DNA of 64,000 nucleotides from Natrinema sp031626495 (GTDB lineage Archaea; Halobacteriota; Halobacteria; Halobacteriales; Natrialbaceae). The stretch is taken from the NCBI RefSeq assembly GCF_031626495.1, contig NZ_JAMQOJ010000001.1, positions 310,001-374,000 on the forward strand, in the 5' to 3' direction. Shown here one piece after another: positions 57,443-64,000 of this stretch. The notes under the pieces are model-generated. The model did not search any database. It was not told the origin of the DNA and saw nothing but the letters and a program-made list of their open reading frames with translations. Positions within the stretch are counted from its first letter, which is position 1. Each line of letters begins with the position of its first letter. The position numbers and the translations under genes are program-made.

Positions 57443-58798
57443 ATGAACGAGACGACCATCGAGGACCGCGATCGCCTCGCTTCGAGCGACGCCCGCGACG
57501 TCGCGCTCGCCTGCGTCGAGGCCGGCATCGGAGCGGGTCATCCCCGCACCGTCGTCCGAGACGCCGTCGCGTTCGAGGGCGATACCCTCCGCGTTGCGGA
57601 CGGGACGTACGACCTCCGCGAGTACGACGATGTCGTCGCCCTCGGCGGCGGCAACGCCGCGGCCCACGTCGCCGCCGCGCTCGAGGACGTGCTGGGCGAT
57701 CGGATCGACGGCGGCGTGGTCGTCACGGACGACCCCGTCGAAACCGAGCGCGTGACGGTTCGAAGGGGCGACCACCCGGTCCCGAGCGAACGCGGCGTCG
57801 AGGGGACTCGTGAGGTGCTCGAGGCGGCCGACGCGGCCGGCGAGGACACGCTCGTGCTGGCGGCGATCACCGGCGGCGGGAGTGCGCTCATGGCCGCGCC
57901 CGCCGGCGACGTGTCGCTCGCCAATCTGCAGTCGACCACCGACGCCCTGCTCGCGAGCGGGGCCGACATCGGCGAAATCAACGCGGTCCGCAAGCACCTG
58001 TCGGCGCTGAAAGGCGGTCGACTGGCGCGCCGGGCCGCCCCCGGGACGGTCGTCTCCGTGATCCTCAGCGACGTGGTCGGGAACGACCTGAGCGTGATCG
58101 CGAGCGGCCCTCTCGCGCCCGACGCGTCGACGTTCGACGACGCGCTCGCGGTCCTCGAGCGCTACGGGATCGACGCGCCAGACACCGTCGTCGATCGCCT
58201 CGAGCGCGGCGCGGCCGGTGAGGTCGCCGAGACGCCTGGACCGGACGATCCGGCCTTCGAGACGGTCTCGAATCACGTCGTCGCCGACGGGATGACCGTG
58301 CTCGAGGCGGCCCGCGAGACTGCTCGAAATCGGGGTTACGACCCCCTGATCCTCTCCTCGCGCGTTCGCGGTGAGGCCCGCGAGGCGGCGACGACCCACG
58401 TCGCCGTCGCCGAGGAGGTCCGTGCGACGGGGACGCCGCTCGAGCCGCCGGCCGTGCTGCTCTCGGGCGGGGAGACGACGGTGACGGTTCGGGGTGACGG
58501 AACCGGCGGTCCGAACCAGGAGTTCGCGACGAGCGCGGCGCTCGAACTCGTCGAGGGGGACGAAAACGGAAGCGAGGCCGGCATCGCGGTCGCCGCGGTC
58601 GACACGGACGGCATCGACGGGGCGACCGACGTGGCCGGCGCGCTCGTCGACGGTCGTTCCGTCGACGATTCCGACGCTGCGCGCGAGGCGCTCGCGGAAA
58701 ACGACGTCTATCCGTATCTCGAGTCCCGTGGCGCGCTCGTTCGTACGGGACCGACCGGGACGAACCTGAACGATCTACGGGTGCTGGTCGTCCGTTAG
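57443..58798 (+). CDS. Glycerate 2-kinase, type 2 (MOFRL family)
   Basis: A 451-residue kinase. VVALGGGNAAAHVAAALEDV and LAAITGGGSALMAAPAGDVS are glycine-rich loops of the N-terminal domain. KHLSALKGGRLARRAAPGTV has catalytic Lys/Arg residues. The C-terminal MOFRL domain includes VLLSGGETTVTVRGDGTGGP and AAVDTDGIDGATDVAGALVD. It phosphorylates glycerate to 2-phosphoglycerate. It converges with and overlaps by four bases a GntP permease gene, a likely glycerate or gluconate importer. Confidence 0.92.
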   Translation: MNETTIEDRDRLASSDARDVALACVEAGIGAGHPRTVVRDAVAFEGDTLRVADGTYDLREYDDVVALGGGNAAAHVAAALEDVLGDRIDGGVVVTDDPVETERVTVRRGDHPVPSERGVEGTREVLEAADAAGEDTLVLAAITGGGSALMAAPAGDVSLANLQSTTDALLASGADIGEINAVRKHLSALKGGRLARRAAPGTVVSVILSDVVGNDLSVIASGPLAPDASTFDDALAVLERYGIDAPDTVVDRLERGAAGEVAETPGPDDPAFETVSNHVVADGMTVLEAARETARNRGYDPLILSSRVRGEAREAATTHVAVAEEVRATGTPLEPPAVLLSGGETTVTVRGDGTGGPNQEFATSAALELVEGDENGSEAGIAVAAVDTDGIDGATDVAGALVDGRSVDDSDAAREALAENDVYPYLESRGALVRTGPTGTNLNDLRVLVVR

Positions 58799-60156
58799 AA
58801 GACCATTCCCGCGACGTTCCGGAGGACGGCGATCCAGACGATGCTCGAGACGCCCAGCACCAGCGTCGCGAGCGTCCAGGCCTGGTAGGCCGTCGACGTC
58901 TCCATGTCGGTGAACTCCGTGATGATCCAGAAGTAGGAGTCGTTCGCGTGGCTGACGGTCATGCTGCCGGCGCCGATCGCGAGGACGGTGAACACCCGGC
59001 CGATCTCGGTGTTCAGGCCGAGCGAGCCGAGCAGCGGTGCCACGAGGCCGGCCGTGGTCAGGATCGCGACCGTCGAGGAGCCCAGCGCGGACTTCATCGC
59101 CGCGGCGACGACGAACGCGGCGAACAGGCCGATGCCGAGGCCGCCGAGCGTGTCGGTGATGAAGCTCTCGAGGGGCAGCGCCGAGAGGACCTCGCCGAAC
59201 GCGCCGCCGGCACCGGTCACGGCGAGGATGACGGCGGCGTTCTTGATCCCGTCGGAGACCCACTCGTCCGTCACGGCGCTCTCGAAGTCGGGCACGATCG
59301 CGAACGCGATGAACGCGCCGATCAGCAGTGCGACAGCGGGGTCGCCGAGGAACAGCAGCCAACGCTGGAGGGTGCCGGTGATCAGTTCCGGATTCTCCGC
59401 CTCGGGGTAGGCGGCGATCGAGCCGACGGCGATGAGCGCGATCGGAACGAGCAGCGGTGCGAACGAGGCCGCGCGCGATGGCATCGTTCCGTATTCGGCT
59501 TTGATCTCTTCCATCGTCAGCTCCGGATCGGGATCGATGTGGTAGTTCGACGCCACCGTATCGGCCCACTTCGCGGCGACGAAGACGATCGGTGCGCTGA
59601 CGACGATTCCGGCCAGCATGACGAGACCGATGTCCGCACCGATGATCCCGGCCGCGGCGATCGGGCCGGGCGTCGGCGGGACGAAGACGTGCGTGATGTA
59701 GAGTCCACCCGCGAGGGCGACTCCGAGCGTCGACAGCGAGAGGCCGGAGCGCTCCGCGAGCGATCGGTTCAGTCCGGAGAGGATGACGAACCCGGAGTCA
59801 CAGAACACCGGAATGGAGACGAAACTTCCCGTGATCGCCATCACTTCCGTCGTGTACTCCTCGCCGACGTAGTCCAAGACCGTCTCCGCGATGACGATCG
59901 CCGCACCCGAGCGCTCGAGGCAGGTGCCGATGATCGTCCCCGCGAGGATGACGATCCCGATGTAGCCGAGGATACCGCCGAAGCCGTCGGTCACCAGCGA
60001 GGCGACCTCCGCGGGATCGATCCCCGCGGCGAGGCCGGTCAGATAGGCGGCGATCAGCAACGTGAGAAACGCGTGGAGATCGAACTTCGCGGTCGCGACG
60101 ATGATAAAGGCCACCGCCGCGGCGAGCAACAGTACCAGTGGAAATCCTTCGAGCAT
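58795..60156 (-). CDS. GntP family permease
   Basis: A 453-residue permease with about 12-14 hydrophobic segments. Family segments include FGGILGYIGIVILAGTIIGT, SIPVFCDSGFVILSGLNRSL, LYITHVFVPPTPGPIAAAGI and VSHANDSYFWIITEFTD. GntP proteins co-transport gluconate, or glycerate in some cases, with protons. The convergent glycerate kinase suggests glycerate. The ATG at 60156 starts MLEGFPLVLLLAAAVAFIIV. The upstream 287 bp is AT-rich with repeats. Confidence 0.9.
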   Translation of the reverse strand: MLEGFPLVLLLAAAVAFIIVATAKFDLHAFLTLLIAAYLTGLAAGIDPAEVASLVTDGFGGILGYIGIVILAGTIIGTCLERSGAAIVIAETVLDYVGEEYTTEVMAITGSFVSIPVFCDSGFVILSGLNRSLAERSGLSLSTLGVALAGGLYITHVFVPPTPGPIAAAGIIGADIGLVMLAGIVVSAPIVFVAAKWADTVASNYHIDPDPELTMEEIKAEYGTMPSRAASFAPLLVPIALIAVGSIAAYPEAENPELITGTLQRWLLFLGDPAVALLIGAFIAFAIVPDFESAVTDEWVSDGIKNAAVILAVTGAGGAFGEVLSALPLESFITDTLGGLGIGLFAAFVVAAAMKSALGSSTVAILTTAGLVAPLLGSLGLNTEIGRVFTVLAIGAGSMTVSHANDSYFWIITEFTDMETSTAYQAWTLATLVLGVSSIVWIAVLRNVAGMVF

Positions 60157-60443
60157 ACAATCGGTCTCCGATCATGAACAATGATGAATTCGTCGATCTA
60201 CCAGTATATGATGATATTCGAGATAGGGTTAGGAGGCAGATATATGGGTATAATAGTACGAATGGAGATATATAGTAAATAATAATTGATGTGTGCGTAG
60301 AAGGTACTGACATTTTCTACACATATGAAATCGGCGGCCATCGCTCGCACACGGCTCGGTCTCTGCGATCGGGCGAGGACCGATATCGTCGGGCGAGTGT
60401 CGTGGTGACACGCCCTGCAGTCGCGGAAAAACGAGATCGACTC
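60157..60443. promoter_or_regulatory. AT-rich upstream region of the GntP gene with inverted repeats
   Basis: The segment 60170-60330 is very AT-rich, with multiple TATATA/ATATAG motifs (for example 60240-60275). An imperfect dyad at about 60289-60326 (GTAGAA at 60297-60302 and TTCTAC at 60315-60320, extended by TGTG/CACA-like flanks) could be an operator. No gene was recognised between this and the amidohydrolase-like gene. Confidence 0.4.
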
Positions 60444-61271
60444 TCAGGGTTGTGCGTCCGGCGCGAGCGCGTCGATCACGCGACAGGCGTTCTTCGAGAA
60501 CGCGCGGCGCAGCATGTCCTCCGAGACGTCTAGGGTGAGAATCTCCATGACGGCGACGTTGGGATGACAGGCGGGCGCGCCGCTGCCGAAGAAGACGCGA
60601 TCGGGGTGTTCGAGGAGGGCGCGCTCGAGTTGCTCGCGGTAGCGGACGAAACTCGTCTCGAGGTAGCAGTCGTCGAACTCGTCGAGGAGGTCGATCATCT
60701 CGTTCATCAGGTCGCGGTTCAGGGGGTGACCGCCGAAGCGACCGACGACGACGGGAAAGGAGCGCTCGAGCAGCGTCTCGGCGAGCGTCTCGGGCGGCGC
60801 GTCGACGCCGCCGCGGACGATCACCGGCAGGTCGACGTCTTCGAGGGCCGTGAGGACCTCCTCGTCGGGGTAGTCGTCGACGGCGGGGTCGAGAACGAAC
60901 CCGTGGAAGCGGTCGTCGTAAGCGTACTTCTCGATGTCTTCGGGTGAGGTGTGGTGCTCCTCGCGGCGGCTCACGACATTGCGGAGTCGACCGGTCGCTT
61001 TCCGACCCGGCGTTTCGGTCCCGTTGATCCGGGCGAAGGCGACGAGCGGCCGGTCGACGCTCCGCCTGGCGACGCCGTTGTTCGGCGCGAGATAGCTGCC
61101 GTCCGGCTGCGACGGCGGAAAGACGATCGCTTTCGTGATCCCCGCCTGATGCATCTCCCGCTCGAGCCGATCCGCCGTGATCGTTCGTCTCCGGGGACCC
61201 CCGCTGCCGTCGGCCGGCGGCAGCCGCGTCGCGATGTCGACGACGCGAAATCCGTGTTCCAGCTCCAGCAT
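60444..61271 (-). CDS. Amidohydrolase_2-like protein lacking usual metal ligands
   Basis: A 275-residue TIM-barrel protein of the amidohydrolase_2 type. Seen are ITKAIVFPPSQPDGSYLAPN, DDRFHGFVLDPAVDDYPDEE, PVVVGRFGGHPLNRDLMNEM, CYLETSFVRYREQLERAL and VFFGSGAPACHPNVAVMEIL. The normal N-terminal His-x-His is replaced (FRVVDIATRLPPA) and the final Asp of the GSD motif is Gly (GSGAP). The active site therefore seems degenerate and the protein may be non-catalytic or use another chemistry. The start is the ATG at 61271. Confidence 0.8.
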   Translation of the reverse strand: MLELEHGFRVVDIATRLPPADGSGGPRRRTITADRLEREMHQAGITKAIVFPPSQPDGSYLAPNNGVARRSVDRPLVAFARINGTETPGRKATGRLRNVVSRREEHHTSPEDIEKYAYDDRFHGFVLDPAVDDYPDEEVLTALEDVDLPVIVRGGVDAPPETLAETLLERSFPVVVGRFGGHPLNRDLMNEMIDLLDEFDDCYLETSFVRYREQLERALLEHPDRVFFGSGAPACHPNVAVMEILTLDVSEDMLRRAFSKNACRVIDALAPDAQP

Positions 61272-61383
61272 CTACCGGGTGTTCCGAGTCGAGCCATATT
61301 TCGCTACCGGCTCCGTCGCCGACGGGCCTGCGGTCGGTTCACACACGCAATCGCCAGAGGGAGCGGTGGTAGTAGGGAAAGAG

Positions 61384-61390
61384 TTATATA
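61384..61390 (+). promoter_or_regulatory. TATA box of the thermosome gene
   Basis: TTATATA sits about 38 nt before the ATG at 61425, giving a predicted leader of about 10-12 nt. AGTGAGGATC in the leader may serve as a ribosome binding site. Strong promoters like this are usual for chaperonin genes. Confidence 0.6.
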
Positions 61391-61424
61391 GAAGTGCTGA
61401 CGACATGGTTAGTGAGGATCAACG

Positions 61425-63002
61425 ATGGCACAACAGCGACGCATGGGCGGACAGCCCATGTTCATTATGAGCGAGGATAGCCAGCGAACACAGGGCCGCG
61501 ACGCCCAATCGTCGAACATCATGGCCGGCAAGGCCGTGGCGGAGTCGGTACGCACGACGCTCGGCCCCCGCGGCATGGACAAGATGCTCGTCGACTCCGG
61601 CGGGGACGTCGTCATCACGAACGACGGCGCGACCATTCTCAACGAGATGGACATCGAGCACCCCGCGGCCCAGATGATCGTCGAGGTCGCCGACTCTCAG
61701 GAGGAGGAAGTCGGTGACGGGACGACGACCGCGGCCGTCCTCGCCGGCAACCTGCTGGGCGAGGCCGAGGACCTGATCGAGCAGGACGTCCACGCGACCA
61801 CGATCGTCGAGGGCTACCACGAGGCCAGCGAGATCGCCCTCGAGGCGATCGCCGAGCAGGTAAACGAGGCCGACGTCGACGACGACATCCTCCGGCAGGT
61901 CGCCCAGTCGAGCATGACTGGCAAGGGAACCGGCGGACTCACGGCCGAATCGCTGGCCGAGACGGTCGTCGAAGCGATCCGCCACGTCGACACCGACGAC
62001 GGCGTCGCCCGCGACAACGTCACCGTCCACACCCAGATCGGTGCCTCCTCGAACGCGACCGAACTCGTCCCCGGCATCATCGTCGACGAGGAGCCCGTCC
62101 ACGACGCGATGCCCGGCGAGGTCGAGGACGCCTCGATCGCCATCCTGGACGTCGAACTCGACGTTCGCACGGGCGACGTCGACGCCGAGTACGCCATCGA
62201 CTCGATCGACCAGCTCAACGCAGCGATCGACGCCGAAGAAGGCGAACTGCAGGGCTACGCCGAAACCGTCGCCGAGAGCGGGGCCGACGTCGTCTTCACC
62301 ACCGAAGACGTCGCCGACCGCGTCGCCAACGCCCTCGCCAACGAGGGAATCCTCGTCTTCGAGGGCCTCGGCGACAGCGACGCCCGACAGGTCGCGTCCG
62401 CGACCGGCGCTCGCCGCGTCGGCGCACTCGAGGACCTCGAGGAAGCGGACTTCGGCTCGGCCGACCGCATCCACACCGAGAACTTCGGCGACGACGATCT
62501 GGCGTTCGTCGAGGGCGGCGCGGCCGCCGAGACGGTCACCGTCTTCGTCCGTGGCGGCACCGAACACGTCGTCGACGAACTCGAGCGTGCCATCGGCGAT
62601 GCACTGGACGTCGTCGCGACGGCGCTGGAATCCGGCGAGGTCGTCCCCGGCGCGGGCGCGACCGAGATCGCGATCGCGGACAAGATCCGGAAGGAAGCCG
62701 CCGGCATCGAAGGCCGCAAGCAACTCGCCGTGACGGCCTTCGCCGACGCGCTGGACGTCGTCCCCCGAACCCTCGCGGCCAACACGGGCCGCGACCCTAT
62801 CGACGCGCTCGTGGACCTTCGTTCCGCTCACGAATCCGAGGGACGGGCCGGCCTGATCACCGACGGCGACGAGGTCACGATCGATGATCCGTTCGAGCAC
62901 GGCGTCGTCGACCCCGCCGACGTCAAGCGCGAAGCCGTCGAGAGCGCGACCGAAGCCGCCACGATGATCGCCCGTATCGACGACGTCATCGCCGCGGAAT
63001 AA
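61425..63002 (+). CDS. Thermosome (group II chaperonin) subunit without GGM tail
   Basis: A 525-residue group II chaperonin. SVRTTLGPRGMDKMLVDSGG and VVITNDGATILNEMDIEHPA form the nucleotide site, followed by VGDGTTTAAVLAGNLLGEAE. VVPGAGATEIAIADKIRKEA lies in the distal equatorial domain. It folds proteins in an ATP-driven ring. The protein stops at MIARIDDVIAAE, without the Gly-Gly-Met-rich C-terminal tail of the main haloarchaeal subunits. Its length is close to that of the third, divergent subunit (CCT3) of Haloferax, so it may be that paralogue. Confidence 0.93.
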   Translation: MAQQRRMGGQPMFIMSEDSQRTQGRDAQSSNIMAGKAVAESVRTTLGPRGMDKMLVDSGGDVVITNDGATILNEMDIEHPAAQMIVEVADSQEEEVGDGTTTAAVLAGNLLGEAEDLIEQDVHATTIVEGYHEASEIALEAIAEQVNEADVDDDILRQVAQSSMTGKGTGGLTAESLAETVVEAIRHVDTDDGVARDNVTVHTQIGASSNATELVPGIIVDEEPVHDAMPGEVEDASIAILDVELDVRTGDVDAEYAIDSIDQLNAAIDAEEGELQGYAETVAESGADVVFTTEDVADRVANALANEGILVFEGLGDSDARQVASATGARRVGALEDLEEADFGSADRIHTENFGDDDLAFVEGGAAAETVTVFVRGGTEHVVDELERAIGDALDVVATALESGEVVPGAGATEIAIADKIRKEAAGIEGRKQLAVTAFADALDVVPRTLAANTGRDPIDALVDLRSAHESEGRAGLITDGDEVTIDDPFEHGVVDPADVKREAVESATEAATMIARIDDVIAAE

Positions 63003-63123
63003 CGTCGTCCGTCGCTGCTGTCGTTTCACACGTCTGATCGTTTTTTCGCTCGTTCTCGTCGCCGCCTCGTCGTGTCTTTTGGCCAATAGTGTTAAGTGTT
63101 AACATATGATATTTCGGAGTATC

Positions 63124-63495
63124 ATGTCCGGAACCGCTCCGCGAGCGAACCTGACGCCTATCGGTACCACGACCGGTCGAACGGTCTACTACGACGAGGA
63201 CCGGGAGTCCTACCACACGTGGTGTGACGACGGCGCGTACGAGCCGGTGAATACGGCGCTGCTCATGGCCGTCTCGTCGGTGCTCGGGGTCGAGCCGGAC
63301 GACCTCGAGTCGCTCTCGGAATGCGTCGAACCGGACGCGCTGAACGCGCTGTTCGTCCACTGGCGAGATGACGAGCCCCGCATCGGCGACGGTTCGATCT
63401 CCTTTCCGTTCTCCCAGTGTGCCGTGACGGTGCGGTCGGACGGCGAGATCGTAATCGATCCGGTACGACGGCGGCTCCACTCCGCCGACGACTGA
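63124..63495 (+). CDS. HalOD1 output-domain protein
   Basis: A 123-residue protein. Residues about 40-115 are a HalOD1 domain: EPVNTALLMAVSSVLGVEPD, LESLSECVEPDALNALFVHW and CAVTVRSDGEIVIDP. The N-terminal part (YYDEDRESYHTWCDDGAYEP) is common in stand-alone HalOD1 proteins. A box GTTAACATATGATA (63098-63111) is about 25 nt upstream of the ATG at 63124, favouring that start over 63106, which lies inside the box. It probably acts in signal output, but the mechanism is unknown. Confidence 0.82.
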   Translation: MSGTAPRANLTPIGTTTGRTVYYDEDRESYHTWCDDGAYEPVNTALLMAVSSVLGVEPDDLESLSECVEPDALNALFVHWRDDEPRIGDGSISFPFSQCAVTVRSDGEIVIDPVRRRLHSADD

Positions 63496-63529
63496 GCGAC
63501 TCGCGGCCGCGAACCGCAGTCGATCCGTC

Positions 63530-64000
63530 TCAGTCGTCGGCGTCGACGGCCGGCTCGAGGACGACCTGATCGCCGGTCGCGAGCCCGAAGGCCTCGTCGC
63601 CCCGACCCCGATTGACGTCGAGTTCGACGTAGCCGTGGCTCCCGACGGTCGCGAGTCGCTCACCGACCGGTACGGCGGCGAAGGTCTCGCCGACCGGGAC
63701 GTTCTCGCCGTTCGCCGCGATCCGTTCTCTGCCGTCGAGATACGAGCCCGGAACGTTCGTGATCGCGTTGCCGAAGCCGTCGACGACGAGTACCTCGCCG
63801 ATCGCTCGCCCGTCCGCGAGGTCGGCGGTCGGGAGCACGAGATCGACGTCGAAATCGGTCGGCGAGAGCCACTCGAGGTCACCGAGCGCGCCGAGATCGG
63901 TCTCGTGGACGGCCGCGGCCGCCGGCGCGAACACGTCCCGGCCGTGAAACGTGGCACTCGCGGGGCCGTCGTCTCCCGCGAGCGCCGTCGCGCTCGGGGC
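63530..64000 (-). CDS. SAM hydroxide adenosyltransferase family protein (5' partial)
   Basis: The 3' part (about 156 residues) of a DUF62/SAM hydrolase; the 5' end lies beyond the window. SATFHGRDVFAPAAAAVHET is the conserved link between domains. The C-terminal domain contains GEVLVVDGFGNAITNVPGSY and HGYVELDVNRGRGDEAFGLA. These enzymes convert S-adenosylmethionine and water to adenosine and methionine, and are related to fluorinase and chlorinase. The visible part fits the hydrolase type. The frame stays open to base 64000. Confidence 0.88.
   Translation of the reverse strand, partial: APSATALAGDDGPASATFHGRDVFAPAAAAVHETDLGALGDLEWLSPTDFDVDLVLPTADLADGRAIGEVLVVDGFGNAITNVPGSYLDGRERIAANGENVPVGETFAAVPVGERLATVGSHGYVELDVNRGRGDEAFGLATGDQVVLEPAVDADD

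Noticed and set aside
60229..60411. A 60-codon minus-strand frame in the AT-rich region upstream of the GntP gene
   Set aside because: Codon use and composition do not fit a haloarchaeal protein, and it occupies what looks like a promoter region.

Overview
This window is chromosomal DNA from a halophilic archaeon (class Halobacteria). The evidence seen directly is high GC, proteins very rich in Asp and Glu, many near-leaderless ATG or GTG starts with an A/T-rich box about 27 nt upstream, and haloarchaeal or archaeal markers: FtsZ1, a thermosome subunit, transcription factor S, archaeal NAC, archaeal D-aminoacyl-tRNA deacylase, HalOD1 domains, winged-helix proteins of the DUF7344 type, a Bat-type PAS/GAF/HTH regulator and a fused PurN-PurH. 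The mixture resembles Natrialbales (Natrinema/Haloterrigena-like), but that placement is inference. No rRNA, tRNA, CRISPR array or intact transposase gene was found.

Layout. 1-12.1 kb: the 3' end of a GH2-type glycosidase, a lysine/glutamate-rich coiled-coil protein, a SnoaL-like protein, an ATP-grasp ligase, SppA, a DUF373 membrane protein, Dph6, a helix-hairpin-helix protein, a sugar-nucleotidyltransferase, two small HTH regulators, a Rieske protein and a saccharopine-dehydrogenase-like reductase. 12.1-19.1 kb: chorismate and folate metabolism on the minus strand (aroE, an HhH protein, pabB, pabA, pabC). Here pabA and pabC are separated by an AT-richer island of about 2 kb, and pabB carries an in-frame hairpin insertion. 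19.3-26.4 kb: a tandem winged-helix protein, the Bat-type regulator, dtdA, ftsZ1 and a helical protein. 26.5-31 kb: a rhodanese-MBL protein, a 2Fe-2S ferredoxin divergent from a geranylgeranyl reductase, a dense array of DNA hairpins and a DUF4397 lipoprotein.

31-44 kb is mostly housekeeping or family-of-unknown-function genes: an M20 amidohydrolase, an S10-like protein, a Nudix hydrolase, DUF5787, DUF5797, an epoxide hydrolase, an MFS transporter, transcription factor S, a phosphotransferase, a TrmI-like tRNA methyltransferase coupled to NAC, an HD hydrolase, a PUA protein, a NYN protein and HtpX. 44.3-52.7 kb is the succinylase-type diaminopimelate/lysine cluster dapA-dapB-dapD ... lysA-dapF-dapE. 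It is interrupted after dapD by an AbrB/PIN toxin-antitoxin pair and a coupled small-ORF/coiled-coil pair. A second, synonymously diverged copy of the dapD 3' end lies just beyond the toxin gene. 52.8-64 kb: a DUF2892 protein, a pair of EamA-type half-transporters, divergent purB and purNH, glycerate kinase convergent with a GntP permease, an amidohydrolase-like protein lacking its usual metal ligands, a thermosome subunit without a GGM tail, a stand-alone HalOD1 protein and the 3' part of a SAM hydroxide adenosyltransferase.

The strongest unexpected signals are the duplicated dapD tail around the toxin-antitoxin module, the 96-bp in-frame insertion with 7-bp flanking direct repeats in pabB, the island that splits the pab genes and contains structured-RNA-like inverted repeats, and the nested and tandem hairpins after the geranylgeranyl reductase gene. 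Starts were chosen by eye, from initiation codons, family N-termini and upstream TATA-like boxes. No database search was available.
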